A stretch of 64,000 nucleotides of DNA from Streptomyces endocoffeicus (GTDB lineage Bacteria > Actinomycetota > Actinomycetes > Streptomycetales > Streptomycetaceae), in assembly GCF_016741935.1 (NCBI RefSeq), contig NZ_JAERRG010000034.1:19885-83884 (forward strand). The letters are read 5' to 3'. Both the position numbers and the translations under genes were made by a program. The notes below the pieces were generated by a model, which saw nothing but the letters and a program-made list of their open reading frames with translations, was not told the origin of the DNA and did no database searches. Shown here one piece after another: positions 49,180 through 58,150 of this stretch. Numbering within the stretch: position 1 is the stretch's first letter; the number at the start of each line of letters is the position of its first letter.

Positions 49180-49370
49180 CGTAGGCCAAGACCATGCGAT
49201 CGCGGACAAGGCCTACGCCTCCCGCGGGTTACGCGCCTACCCGCGCAAGCGCGGCATCGGCCACACCATCCCAGAGAAGCGGGACCAGCAACGCCACCGC
49301 CGAAACCGCGGCCGTCGCGGCGGCCGCCCGCCGCAGTTCGACCACGACATCTACCGCAACCTGTCTCGGA
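49180..49370 (+). mobile_element. IS5 transposase fragment related to the copy at 47174
   Basis: The plus-strand frame HAIADKAYASRGLRAYPRKR, GIGHTIPEKRDQQRHRRNRG and GRPPQFDHDIYRN is the central part of a transposase of the same subgroup as 47174-47695 (about three residues in four the same by eye). Both ends are absent. The surrounding 49000-49434 is otherwise empty. Confidence 0.7.
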
Positions 49371-49434
49371 TCCAAACGCCGCACTCGTGTTAGCGCTGAG
49401 CAGGGATTGGCTGACCGATGTTGGTATTCGGTCT

Positions 49435-49992
49435 TCACTCCGCGGCGAAGTCGTCGCTGCTCAGCGCGTAAACGGTGCAGGGACGGCCCAGGACGCTGTC
49501 TTCGCGTAGAGGTGTGAATCCCAGGCGGCGGGCCACGGTGGTGGAGGCGGTGTTGCCGTGGTGGATCATGGCCGTGATCTGCCCGAGCCCGAGCGCGCCG
49601 AAGCCCCATGCGAGGACGGCACGTGCTGCTTCCGTGGCGTAGCCGTTGCCCCAATGCGCTCGGGCGAAGGTCCACCCGATCTCGGTCTCGCCCAGCGCCT
49701 CCCACCAGTTGAGGCCGGAGCGCCCGATCGCCTCGCCGGTGCTGGTCAGTTCGACGGCACACAGGCCGTGGCCACGCTGAACCCACTGTTGGCGGATGTC
49801 GCGGAGACGCACTGTGGCCTGCTCGTGGGTGTAGGGCCCGACGAACTGGTTCACCTCGTCATCGGAGTGGAGAAATACCCACCAGTCGGTGTCGGCTTCG
49901 GAGAGCGGGCGCAGACGGAGGCGTGGTGTGGTGAGCACTGGCCTCAGCCCGTCGGGCGGCAGATCACGTCCGCTGTCTGTCGTTGCTTCCAT
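49435..49992 (-). CDS. GNAT family N-acetyltransferase (RimJ/RimL-like)
   Basis: 185 residues from ATG 49992. The fold is recognisable from LTTPRLRLRPLSEADTDWWV, GLCAVELTSTGEAIGRSGLN, GETEIGWTFARAHWGNGYAT (acetyl-CoA pyrophosphate loop), EAARAVLAWGFGALGLGQIT and NTASTTVARRLGFTPLRED. Relatives acetylate ribosomal protein N-termini or small amines. The open frame extends 12 codons up to 50028. It is a single gene without clear partners. Confidence 0.88.
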   Translation of the reverse strand: MEATTDSGRDLPPDGLRPVLTTPRLRLRPLSEADTDWWVFLHSDDEVNQFVGPYTHEQATVRLRDIRQQWVQRGHGLCAVELTSTGEAIGRSGLNWWEALGETEIGWTFARAHWGNGYATEAARAVLAWGFGALGLGQITAMIHHGNTASTTVARRLGFTPLREDSVLGRPCTVYALSSDDFAAE

Positions 49993-50121
49993 TCGAGGTC
50001 CTCCCTGTCTCTGACCGTGATCAAGCATGGAGGCTGATGTGAGGGTCGGTACAGCATCGGGTCGGGAGGTGGTGTCGGCGGAGGGCAGCAGGGCGTTGAC
50101 CCCGGCCGTTCCCGGCCGGGG

Positions 50122-51336
50122 TCAGTTCGTGGGTTGCAGGTCAGCCGGGAGAAGTTGCTCGGTGAGCAGGCGGCGGACCCTGGCCAGGCGGTCGGGAGCG
50201 GTGAGCCAGGAGTCCAGGAGTTGCCAGCCGTGAAAGTAGCTGAGGACGTACAGAGCCATACCCGTGGCCCGTAGTGAGGCAAGTGCCGCGCTAATCTCGG
50301 CGTCGGAGAGCAGAGCCCAGCGGGACAGATAGGCGGCCAGTTCGGTGTCCGGACGGCCTTCGGCTGCCAGGAGCGCGGTGTTGGCCCAGACGCCGAACAG
50401 GATGTTCTGCACGTGGTGGATGGCGGCGAAGTCGCTGCCGTCGGGGGCCATGCCGTATGCCGCGAGTACGTTGTCGGTCAGCCACGCCTGGGCCTCGTCC
50501 CCGGGGAAGACGATGTCCTGGGCATGCAGGCCGAGCCCTTCACTGATCACGAAGCTGGGTCCGAGCATGAACCGGATCTGTTGATCGAGGCGGCCCTGTT
50601 CCTCGACGAGCAGACGTTCCTTGAGCAGGGACTCGGCGATGTGCCCGGGGTGACCCTCGTGCGCGACGACATACAGAAGATCGGCGAGATTGAACGGCAG
50701 ATCGCTGTTGATGTGCAGGGTTGACCGCACCCCGCCCTCGTACTCCCCGGCCGCCCGGAAATGCGCACCGGAGACCAGTCGGCATCGCACCACCTCGTCC
50801 GCGGGCAAAGGCGCGATTGCGCTGGTGCGCCGTCGTGTCTCGGTGACGGCTCTGGCGACGAGGTCGGGCAGTCGGTCCATCCGCTCCGGCGGCAGTGTGT
50901 GGGCCGCCTGCCAGGCATGCAGCCGGTCCGCCAGGGAGCCGGCGCCCCGTGGCAGCGCGGCGTGCAGCTGGGCATGAGCCTCCTCGAACAGCGTTTCTGG
51001 CAGCCATTGCGCTGAAACCCCTAAGCATTCGTGGGCGTACTCCGGCAGCGCCAATTTCTCGCCGGACAGCCGCCGAGCGACTGCCCGCAGTGCCCGAACA
51101 TGGGCGGCCAGATACTCGGCGTGATGGGGCGGGAACGGCACCTGCTCCAGCAGCGCGTCAGCGTCGTCGGCCAGCCGTCCGGCCGAGGGCGGATCTTCGC
51201 TCTCCGCCTGTGCACGCCACTTCTGCGCCCCGCGGTAGATGAGCACCGTGCCCGTGGCGCTCCCGGCCATCTGCCGGTTGACGCGCAGCGCCAATAGCGC
51301 ATAATCGCGCAGCCACTTCCGTGACGTTACTGACAT
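50122..51336 (-). CDS. DUF885-like zinc metalloprotease-type protein
   Basis: 404 residues from ATG 51336 behind GGGAGGAAGC. The largely helical protein has a gluzincin-like zinc signature, VVAHEGHPGHIAESLL (HExxH-like arrangement as HEGHPGH), and a downstream Glu candidate in FVISEGLGLHAQDIV, as in the DUF885 family. No signal peptide. Substrate unknown; DUF885 members are thought to be peptidases. It is divergent from a TetR gene with an 85-bp gap holding a perfect 15-bp dyad. Proteolytic function is inferred from the motif only. Confidence 0.7.
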   Translation of the reverse strand: MSVTSRKWLRDYALLALRVNRQMAGSATGTVLIYRGAQKWRAQAESEDPPSAGRLADDADALLEQVPFPPHHAEYLAAHVRALRAVARRLSGEKLALPEYAHECLGVSAQWLPETLFEEAHAQLHAALPRGAGSLADRLHAWQAAHTLPPERMDRLPDLVARAVTETRRRTSAIAPLPADEVVRCRLVSGAHFRAAGEYEGGVRSTLHINSDLPFNLADLLYVVAHEGHPGHIAESLLKERLLVEEQGRLDQQIRFMLGPSFVISEGLGLHAQDIVFPGDEAQAWLTDNVLAAYGMAPDGSDFAAIHHVQNILFGVWANTALLAAEGRPDTELAAYLSRWALLSDAEISAALASLRATGMALYVLSYFHGWQLLDSWLTAPDRLARVRRLLTEQLLPADLQPTN

Positions 51337-51392
51337 TGCTTCCTCCCTGTCCCTGAAGCCGAGTTCCGCCACGAAGCTAGCTGTACGATTCT

Positions 51393-51407
51393 CCGTACGG
51401 CGTACGG
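51393..51407. promoter_or_regulatory. Palindromic operator between DUF885 and TetR genes
   Basis: CCGTACGGCGTACGG is a 7-1-7 perfect dyad lying 15 bp before the TetR start and 57 bp before the metalloprotease start. A half site GTACG recurs at 51383. It is the obvious TetR binding site. Confidence 0.6.
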
Positions 51408-51421
51408 AAGGAGCGCGAAGA

Positions 51422-52114
51422 GTGCCTCAGCCACGTCCCCCGGCGATCTGGTTCACCGACGAGCCCAATCCAAAGCCTCGCCTCTCCAGACAACGGATCA
51501 CCCGCGCCGCGGTGGCGTTGTTGGACGCCGAGGGATTGGAGGGCCTCTCCATGCGGCGTCTCGCGGCCCGCCTGGAGGCCGGCACCATGTCGCTGTACGA
51601 ATACGTCGGCAACAGGGAGAACCTGCTCGACCTCGCCGTGGACGAGACCATCGCCGAGATCGAAGTGGACGGCGTCGACGATGCGCCCTGGCGGGAAGCC
51701 CTCACCCGCCAGCTGACCCGCAGCAGACACGTTATGCGGCGTCACCCCTGGCTGCCCGCTCTGATGTCCACCCGCCCACTGTTCGGCCCTCACGCCCTCG
51801 CACGATCTGAGCTGGTCTATTCCGTGCTCAACAGGGCCGGACTCGACGGGGCCCGGCTCACTGCGTCCGTTTCGTCGCTGACCTATTACGTCCAGGGGTA
51901 CACCGCCACGGAGAACCTATGGCGCAGCAGCCATCGCGACCCCGCCGCAGAGACCGAACTGCGCCGCCAGGCCCAGCAGTACCTCGATCGCCGAGAAGAA
52001 CTCCACCCCACGCTGGCCCGGCACGCCGACCTCGGCAACGATGACTTTGACGGCTCGTTCCAACTCGGTCTGGAAATCGTGCTCGACGGGATCGAAGCCC
52101 GCATCGGCACGTAG
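51422..52114 (+). CDS. TetR/AcrR family transcriptional regulator
   Basis: 230 residues from GTG 51422. HTH: LSRQRITRAAVALLDAEGLE, GLSMRRLAARLEAGTMSLYE, YVGNRENLLDLAVDE. The C-terminal domain (HPWLPALMSTRPLFGPHALA) is of the TetR_C_1 type found in drug- or metabolite-sensing repressors. It faces the metalloprotease gene and probably represses both through the dyad at 51393. Confidence 0.88.
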   Translation: MPQPRPPAIWFTDEPNPKPRLSRQRITRAAVALLDAEGLEGLSMRRLAARLEAGTMSLYEYVGNRENLLDLAVDETIAEIEVDGVDDAPWREALTRQLTRSRHVMRRHPWLPALMSTRPLFGPHALARSELVYSVLNRAGLDGARLTASVSSLTYYVQGYTATENLWRSSHRDPAAETELRRQAQQYLDRREELHPTLARHADLGNDDFDGSFQLGLEIVLDGIEARIGT

Positions 52115-52289
52115 CTTCTACGCGACCACGACGCAGTAAGTACCGGCATTCGAAGGTTGGCCGTTTCGGGCCGGTGACGGACCCGTTTCTCATGGTGCTC
52201 GGCACAATGACGGTGCTGTCGGCTGTGCTGCGCGGACCTGCGCCGGCCTCGTCCCGTGCGTGCTGATCACGACGCAAAGGCGTCACCAG

Positions 52290-52618
52290 AGGCCCTTTTC
52301 GGTCTGCTGAGGATCATGGTGAGGTCCATGGACTCACCGACGGTGGGGCTACCGGGCTTACCGGGGTACACCTTCCCGGTCGAGTCGATGACCTTCGCCC
52401 CCAGGTTGCCGGGGTCGTCGTAGGTGGCGTCGCCGGTGCTAAGGATCGTGAACTCCGCCGCGACCAGGCGCTGCCGTCGGGGGCTGCGAAGGCCTCCAGC
52501 GACGGTTTGGCGTTGTCCTCGTACTTGGTCAAGGTGACGTCGGCCTGGACATCGTTGCCCGTGGCACCCATACCGGGCACTCCCTCCAGCGAGAGGGTGT
52601 CACCGACCTTGGCGCTCC
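52290..52618 (-). pseudogene. DUF4352-domain lipoprotein-type fragment, frameshifted
   Basis: The minus-strand frame AKVGDTLSLEGVPGMGATGN, DVQADVTLTKYEDNAKPSLE, AFAAPDG shifts by one base near 52470 and continues as QRLVAAEFTILSTGDATYDD, PGNLGAKVIDSTGKVYPGKP and VGESMDLTMILSRPKRASGD. That is the immunoglobulin-like DUF4352 (telokin-like) fold of secreted lipoproteins. The signal peptide end is lost at 52618. The region 52115-52289 has no gene. Confidence 0.65.
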
Positions 52619-52639
52619 TCGGCGTTGTGCTGCTGGGCG

Positions 52640-52800
52640 GGACGTCGGCGATCTGGGCCGCTCTCGCTGCTGATCTCCTCAGCCCGATCCTCGCCGACGT
52701 GACCGGGATGCACCGCCACACCGCACTCCGCTGGGTCACCTACGCCCGACGCGACTGGGCCGAGTACCTCGCCGCACGCACCGGGGAACATGGGCAGGGT
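52640..52800 (+). pseudogene. Integrase-type C-terminal scrap (tentative)
   Basis: The frame LLSPILADVTGMHRHTALRW then VTYARRDWAEYLAAR resembles the HTH-like tail found at the end of some actinobacterial site-specific integrase or replication proteins. It begins back to back with the DUF4352 relic. Assignment is from memory of the pattern and uncertain. Confidence 0.35.
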
Positions 52801-52897
52801 GTTCGCGAGCAGGGCTGGTCAGGGCCAGGACGCATCGGCTGGAGACCGTCCCCGGGCAGTCGCCACGTGAAATGAGTCGCGGCTGATCTTCCCCGAG

Positions 52898-53692
52898 TTA
52901 CCCGGTGCGGCGCGTGATCAAGACCTCCAGACCGTCCAGGATGCGCTCCAGACCAAAGTCCAGCGCCTGGTCCCGGCCGTCCTGTGAGGCCATGGCCGCG
53001 GCGAGCGCAGGGAAGCGGTCGGCGTGCTGGTGCACCAGGGGCCCGAGGAGGGCCAGGAGTTCCGTCTCGGGCGAGCCGCCCGGCCGGGCCGCACGGGCCT
53101 GCTCCGCGATGCCCCGGACGTGGCCGGTCAGCAGCACCGCGGCGTCCATCCGCTCGGAGCCGCTCAGCCCGTGGCCGTCCAGGGCCGTGACCACCCGCTC
53201 CAGCCAGCCGAGTTCCTTGGGGCCCATCACCCGCGGCCCGACGGTGGCGTCGAGCAGCCACGGGTGCTCGGTGAACGACCGTGCCAACTGCTTTGCCCAG
53301 GCCGCTAGTTGCTCACGCCACCCGGGCCCGTCCACGGCCTGCGGCGGTTCGCCGACCGCGGCCTCCACCATGAGCGCGACCAGCTCCGCCTTGCCGGGCA
53401 CATAGCGGTAGAGCGACATCTTGGTGAAGTCGAGCAGCCCGGCCACCTTTTGCATCGAGACGGCGCCGAGACCCTCGGCGTCCGCGATCTCGACGCCCGC
53501 CGCGGCGATCCGCGCCAGGCTCAGCGCGGGCTTCGGCCCCCGGGACGGCTTGGCGGGTGGCCCCCAGAGCAGCCGCACCGCCTCGTTCGCTTCCTCGCCC
53601 AATTCCCGCTCCGTCTCGTATTGCCTGCTGCCCTTGCGAGGCGACCTAACTGCGTCTACCGTACACAGAAATAAATAGTGTCCCTCGGACAC
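52898..53692 (-). CDS. TetR/AcrR family transcriptional regulator
   Basis: Up to 275 residues if GTG 53725 is used; GTG 53692 gives 264. The HTH is LSLARIAAAGVEIADAEGLG, AVSMQKVAGLLDFTKMSLYR, YVPGKAELVALMVEAAVGEP, followed by a TetR_C_1-type domain (WLDATVGPRVMGPKELGWLE region). The first 50 residues before the HTH are unusual and overlap the promoter dyad, so the true start may be further in. It faces the FAD monooxygenase at 53726 and should control it. Confidence 0.82.
   Translation of the reverse strand: MSEGHYLFLCTVDAVRSPRKGSRQYETERELGEEANEAVRLLWGPPAKPSRGPKPALSLARIAAAGVEIADAEGLGAVSMQKVAGLLDFTKMSLYRYVPGKAELVALMVEAAVGEPPQAVDGPGWREQLAAWAKQLARSFTEHPWLLDATVGPRVMGPKELGWLERVVTALDGHGLSGSERMDAAVLLTGHVRGIAEQARAARPGGSPETELLALLGPLVHQHADRFPALAAAMASQDGRDQALDFGLERILDGLEVLITRRTG
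53678..53692. promoter_or_regulatory. Dyad operator between TetR and FAD monooxygenase
   Basis: GTGTCC-CTC-GGACAC is a perfect six-base dyad with a three-base centre, flanked by CTAACTG at 53646 and CAGTTAG at 53692. It lies 34 bp upstream of the monooxygenase GTG and at the edge of the TetR frame. It is the probable repressor site. Confidence 0.55.
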
Positions 53693-53725
53693 AGTTAGTC
53701 GAGCAGTCACGGATGGAGTGTTCAC

Positions 53726-54967
53726 GTGCGCACGAAGGTCCTGATCTCAGGCGCGAGCATCGCCGGCCCCGCACTGGCCTACTGGCTGGGGCGGTACGGC
53801 TTCGAGACCACCGTCGTCGAGCTGGCCCCCGCCCTGCGCGGCGGCGGCCAGGCGGTCGACTTCCGCGGCAAGACCCACCTGACCGTGCTGGAGCGGATGG
53901 GCGTGCTCAACGAGCTGCGCACGCTCGACACCGGCGGCAGCCCGATGACCTTCGTCGACCAACGCGGCCGTCAGATCCTCCACCTGCCGGCCGACTTCGC
54001 GGGCGGGGACGTCGAGGTCCCGCGCGGAGAGCTCGCCCAAGTGCTGTACCAGCGCGGCCTCCCGCGCACCGAGTACCGCTTCGGCGACTCGATCACCGCC
54101 CTGGAGGAGACGCTCACCGGCGTCCAGGTGACCTTTCGGAACGGCGCGCCGCGCGAGTTCGACCTGGTGATCGGCGCCGACGGGCTGCACTCCAACGTCC
54201 GTCGGCTCGCCTTCGGCCAGGAGGAGCGCTACGTCCGCCACCTCGGCTACTACGCGGCCACTTGGCAACTGCCCAACTACCTGGGTCTGCCTCCCAGTTC
54301 AGTCGGCCTCAACGTCCCCGGCCGGCTTGCCGCCGTCGGCGCCGACCACCGCGACCCGGCTCGGGCGGGTGCCTTCTTCGTCTTCGCGTCGACCGAACTT
54401 CGTTACGACCGCCGCGACGTGGCGCAGCAGAAGGCGCTGATCCGGGATGCCTTCGCAGGCCTCGGCTGGGAGGTGCCCCGGCTGCTGGAGAGCCTGGGAC
54501 AGGCCCCCGAGCTGTACTTCGACTCGATCAGTCGGTCCGACGTTCCCACCTGGTCCACCGGACGGATCGCCCTGCTCGGCGACGCCGCCTGCGGGGCCAC
54601 CATTGGCGGGATGGGCACAGGCACCGCCGTGGTGGCGGCGTACGTGCTGGCTGGCGAGCTGGCCCGGGCCCGCGGCGACCACCGCACCGCCTTCGCCCGT
54701 TACGAGCACGTCCTGCGCGATTACGCTCAGGGCTGCCAGAAGGGCGGCGACCGCACCGGCCGGTTCCTGGCGCCCGGCACCGCGACCGGACTGCGGGTGC
54801 GCAACGGGCTGCTGAACCGGCGCTGGATCCTCGACAAGATGCTGGAGATGGGCAAGCAGATCAGCAGCGTCGACCTGCCCGACTACGCGGCCGAGCTGTC
54901 CAACGCCGCGGCGTTCAGCGTCGTGGGCGGACGGGTCGGCCCTCGGGCAGCACGCCGCCGGCGGTGA
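53726..54967 (+). CDS. FAD-dependent monooxygenase (TetX/PHBH-like, single domain)
   Basis: 413 residues from GTG 53726. FAD binding is shown by VLISGASIAGPALAYWLGRY, LVIGADGLHSNVRRLAFG (GADG) and the GD motif STGRIALLGDAACGATIGGM. The substrate loop differs from the aromatic hydroxylase at 45644. Relatives oxidise polyketides, tetracyclines or phenolics. It lies divergent from a TetR gene, like a resistance or detoxification unit. The last about 20 residues (Arg-rich) are atypical and may be changed by the deletion downstream. Confidence 0.87.
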   Translation: MRTKVLISGASIAGPALAYWLGRYGFETTVVELAPALRGGGQAVDFRGKTHLTVLERMGVLNELRTLDTGGSPMTFVDQRGRQILHLPADFAGGDVEVPRGELAQVLYQRGLPRTEYRFGDSITALEETLTGVQVTFRNGAPREFDLVIGADGLHSNVRRLAFGQEERYVRHLGYYAATWQLPNYLGLPPSSVGLNVPGRLAAVGADHRDPARAGAFFVFASTELRYDRRDVAQQKALIRDAFAGLGWEVPRLLESLGQAPELYFDSISRSDVPTWSTGRIALLGDAACGATIGGMGTGTAVVAAYVLAGELARARGDHRTAFARYEHVLRDYAQGCQKGGDRTGRFLAPGTATGLRVRNGLLNRRWILDKMLEMGKQISSVDLPDYAAELSNAAAFSVVGGRVGPRAARRRR

Positions 54968-55578
54968 CCACCCTGTCGCGGGCGGCTCGCAGGGCGGCGG
55001 TGCAGCTGTACGCCATCGGTCCTTGGCCGGACAGGGCGCTCTCGGCACTGAGCAACACCTGCCTTCGGCACTCGCCGACGAAGCCACCCGTTGGCTCCAA
55101 CGTGGGCGGGAGGACGGAATAGTGCGCGGTTGGAATAGCCCCCTCCCTCCAGTAATCAGGGGCAGCGGTAGAGCGCGCGGGAGCGTCGGCCGGGGCGAGG
55201 ACACGACAGCCATGGCCTGGCATCCTGAGTGAGGAGAAGTGGCAATAGCGGCTCACCGGCGCCGACCGGCGGGCCCTGTCCCGGCTGTTCTGGACCCATG
55301 TGAACTCCTACGGCCGGTTCGAGCTGGACATGAACTCCCACCTCGCATCGGTCGCCGCCGCGGCGGCGACCAGGGTGCCCGGCCCCCGCCCCGCGCGCGG
55401 AGTGCCCACTGCCCAGTCGCCGGGCGGCTGGGCAGGCTCGGTCTGAACGGCCTCCCGGCTCTCTTCGCTCCGGTACGACCACATCAACTTCCTCGGCCGC
55501 TACTCCTGCGCCCGGCCTCCGGCACCGGGCCTGCGGCAGTGTCGCGACCCGACCGCATCGCCCTCGTGATCCGGCACG
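54968..55578. other. 611-bp gene-poor stretch with a Tn3 transposase end
   Basis: At 55244-55345 the plus strand reads RLTGADRRALSRLFWTHVNS then YGRFELDMNSHL, the characteristic end of Tn3-family transposases. On the minus strand, 55130-54970 has a protein-like run (QVLLSAESALSGQGPMAYSC then TAALRAARDRVVTAGG) that I cannot assign. The rest is unrecognised. Confidence 0.45.
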
Positions 55579-56232
55579 TCAGGGGATCTGGGCCTCGATG
55601 TGGGCGAGGTGGGCCGCGAGGATTTCTTCGAATGCGGCGCTGCGGTCCGCTCCGAGGGGGCGGATGTCGCGGGCGAAGTGGGACAGGGCGGGGAAGCGTT
55701 CGGGGTCGGCGCCGAGCACCGCGACGCGGAACTGCTCCATGCCCTGTTCGTACTCCTTAGGGGTGATGGTGCTGATACCGGCTTCGGAGGCGATCAGCGC
55801 GGCGAGGAGGATCACGATGCGGTGGTATCGCACCGGGACCTCCTCGTCGGGCAGGCCGGACGCACGCAGGGCCTGCAGCAGCTCTTCCATGACCCATCGG
55901 GATCCGGTGCCGCCGGACCCGTAGCGTCCCCACACCGCGGCGAGTTGGGGTTGCTCGCCGAATGCCTCGCACAGGTGCAGGGCGAGGGCGGTGACGCGCT
56001 GCTTCCAATTGCCCTCGGGGCGGTAGCCGTCCATGACGGCCAGCAGGATCCGGTCGGCGACCGCGCGCAGCAGTTCGGTCTTGTTGCGGAAGTGCCGGTA
56101 GAGGCTGGAGGAGTCGGTCCCGAGCGCTGCGGCGAGTTTGCGCACGCTGAACGACTCGGCGTCGCTCGTGCGCAGCAGTTCCGCCGCCGTGTCCAGGATC
56201 TCCTCGGTCGACCATCGCCTTCGGCCGGTCAT
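55579..56232 (-). CDS. TetR/AcrR family transcriptional regulator
   Basis: 217 residues from ATG 56232. The HTH is RRRWSTEEILDTAAELLRTS, FSVRKLAAALGTDSSSLYRH and FRNKTELLRAVADRIL. The C-terminal domain contains LCEAFGEQPQLAAVWGRYGS. The open frame continues 33 codons upstream over the operator, but the family start is at 56232. Divergent from the hydrolase at 56365 and certain to regulate it by position. Confidence 0.87.
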   Translation of the reverse strand: MTGRRRWSTEEILDTAAELLRTSDAESFSVRKLAAALGTDSSSLYRHFRNKTELLRAVADRILLAVMDGYRPEGNWKQRVTALALHLCEAFGEQPQLAAVWGRYGSGGTGSRWVMEELLQALRASGLPDEEVPVRYHRIVILLAALIASEAGISTITPKEYEQGMEQFRVAVLGADPERFPALSHFARDIRPLGADRSAAFEEILAAHLAHIEAQIP

Positions 56233-56265
56233 CTCGCCCCTCTCGTACGGACCCAGCCTAACCCA

Positions 56266-56306
56266 TGCACTTGTCGATGCACGCAGCGCGTGCATAATCG
56301 AGTGCA
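56266..56306. promoter_or_regulatory. Large imperfect dyad operator between TetR and esterase genes
   Basis: Two 19-base arms around a 3-base centre, TGCACTTGTCGATGCACGC and GCGTGCATAATCGAGTGCA, agree in 15 of 19 positions, with the outer TGCACT and inner ATGCACGC blocks perfect. The site begins 34 bp upstream of the TetR ATG and ends 59 bp before the hydrolase ATG. It fits two TetR dimers. Confidence 0.65.
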
Positions 56307-56364
56307 ATACAGGGCTCGGCGGCGACGACACACCCGGCGCCCGGCCGGGAGGGGAGAAGGACGC

Positions 56365-57327
56365 ATGAGCGAGACCACTACCGCGATACGGCCTCCGGAG
56401 CCGGACTTCTCGGCGATCACGACCGAGGAACTGCGCGCCTACCGCGACGCGGAGAACCGCTTCCGGGCCTCCGGCACGGCGCGGACGATCCTCGGGGAAC
56501 CGAATCCCGGCGCCGCTATCGTCTGGCAGGAGATCGCGCTGCCCGGCCGCGACCTACCGGTCCGGGTCTACCGGCCGGCCCCGACGGGAGACGGCGAAGC
56601 CGCGGCCCGAACCGGCCTGCCACTCGTGGTTCATGTCCACGGAGGCGGCTTCGTGGGCACGGCGGTGCAGTGCGACTGGACCAACAGCCACCTCGCCGTG
56701 AGGCTGCCTGCCCTCGTCGTCTCGGTCGAGCACCGCCTCCTCGCCCCCGGCAGCTCGCTGTCGAACGCCGCCGACGACGGCTGGGATGTGCTCGAGCACG
56801 TGGTGCGGCACGCCGCGCAGTGGGGCGTCGACCCGGCGCGCGCGGCCGTCTTCGGTGAGAGCTGCGGCGCGCTGATCAGCGCGCTGACGGCCGTCCGGGC
56901 CAGGAACGCCGGCCTGGGGCTCAAGGCGCAGGTGCTGGTCAACCCCGCAGTCGACGTGACCGGGACGATGTTCGACTATCCCTCGATGGCCGAGTACGCC
57001 TACAGCCCGTCCCGGGCCTTGCCACTACTGCGGCTGTTCCAGCGGCTCGCCGTCCCGCCGGGAACCGACGCCAACGCAGTCTCGCCGCTGTACGCGGACG
57101 GCCTGTGGGGGCTCGCCCCAGCGCTCGTGGTGGTGCCCACCCAGGACGCGGTCGCCGACCACGGTCGCCGCTACGCCGAGCGGCTGAGCCAGGCAGGGAC
57201 CCCCGTGCGGCTTTCCGAGTACCCGGGAGCACGGCATGCGTTCCTCACCCTGCCCAGCGTGGAACCACAGGCCGAGCCCGCCCAGGCGGAGATCCTCGCG
57301 TTCCTCCGCGCGGCCCTGGGAAAGTGA
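56365..57327 (+). CDS. Alpha/beta hydrolase (HSL/acetyl-hydrolase family)
   Basis: 320 residues from ATG 56365, behind GGAGGGGAGAAGG. HSL-family features: oxyanion motif HVHGGGFVGTA, nucleophile AVFGESCGALISALTAVRA (Ser in GESCG), Asp in VVVPTQDAVADHGRRY, and His in GARHAFLTLPS. These cytosolic esterases act on short acyl esters. The stop overlaps the GTG of the aldo/keto reductase relic (GTGA at 57324-57327), so the two once formed an operon under the divergent TetR. Confidence 0.9.
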   Translation: MSETTTAIRPPEPDFSAITTEELRAYRDAENRFRASGTARTILGEPNPGAAIVWQEIALPGRDLPVRVYRPAPTGDGEAAARTGLPLVVHVHGGGFVGTAVQCDWTNSHLAVRLPALVVSVEHRLLAPGSSLSNAADDGWDVLEHVVRHAAQWGVDPARAAVFGESCGALISALTAVRARNAGLGLKAQVLVNPAVDVTGTMFDYPSMAEYAYSPSRALPLLRLFQRLAVPPGTDANAVSPLYADGLWGLAPALVVVPTQDAVADHGRRYAERLSQAGTPVRLSEYPGARHAFLTLPSVEPQAEPAQAEILAFLRAALGK

Positions 57328-57780
57328 CGGAGGAACGCCTGCTCTCCACCCCTGGACCCGACAGCCCAGCAGTCTCCCGACTCGGCCTCGGCCTCATGAG
57401 CATGACCGGCGTCTACGGCCCCACCGACCCGGACGAGGCCGCGGCCACTGCGCCGGAGGCCCTCGATCCGGACGTCACCGTGTCCGACACCGGCGACGTC
57501 TACGGCGACGGAGTAAACGAGGAACTCCTCGGCCGGACCCTCGCACCGCATCGCGACCGCGCCGTGCCGGCCACCAAGACCGGGGGCCGGCGCACCGTCG
57601 AAGGGCTGGTCCCAGCCGACTCACCCGACGATCTGCGGCGTGCCTGCGAAGCGTCGTTGCGCCGGCTGCGCACATCACATAGACCTGTACTACCTCGCCC
57701 GTATCGGCCCCGCCGTCCCCGACACCGGGGCCCAGGGGACCCGGTACAGCGGCCACGGCATCGCCCTGATCGACCAATGA
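57324..57780 (+). pseudogene. Aldo/keto reductase, frameshifted and truncated
   Basis: Begins at GTG 57324 overlapping the esterase stop. The first 110 residues read as an aldo/keto reductase (VSRLGLGLMSMTGVYGPTDP, TVSDTGDVYGDGVNEELLGR with Tyr, VPATKTGGRRTVEGLVPADS). A shift near 57680 leads to IDLYYLARIG, after which the barrel is missing and an unrelated tail (AQGTRYSGHGIALIDQ) ends at 57780. It lacks the lower half of the NADPH site. Confidence 0.65.
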
Positions 57781-57832
57781 AGAGACATGAAGGGAACTGA
57801 CGAGAGAAGCGCCCTGATGACGCAACCACCCC

Positions 57833-58150
57833 ATGCACGAGGACCGCTCCCAGGCGCGGGTCGACTCGGCCGTCACCACCTACCTGGTCGTGTCGTCCGT
57901 CATCGGAGCGCTCGGCGTCCTTGCCTGGCTCACGGCGGCCCGGGCCGTCAAAACAGGAAAGCGGTGGGCCCGCCACGTCGCGACCGTGATGTTCGTGCTC
58001 GGTGCCAGCGCCGGACTGGCCGAGCTGCTCACCAAGGACACCTCCGGCGCGACCGGACTGCCGCCGGAGCCGGGCCGGGCCGGGATAATTCCCTGCCAGG
58101 CGGGCGGTTTCGCGGTCACGCCGCTGTGGAGAAGAAGGCGACCGACATGA
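57833..58150 (+). CDS. Small membrane protein, unknown function
   Basis: 105 residues from ATG 57833 with two hydrophobic segments (VTTYLVVSSVIGALGVLAWL and WARHVATVMFVLGASAGLAE). No family motif is recognised; the length and two helices resemble many small actinobacterial membrane proteins. The N-terminus may be shortened, as no binding site precedes the ATG. The stop overlaps the ATG at 58147 of the reductase gene. Confidence 0.45.
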   Translation: MHEDRSQARVDSAVTTYLVVSSVIGALGVLAWLTAARAVKTGKRWARHVATVMFVLGASAGLAELLTKDTSGATGLPPEPGRAGIIPCQAGGFAVTPLWRRRRPT

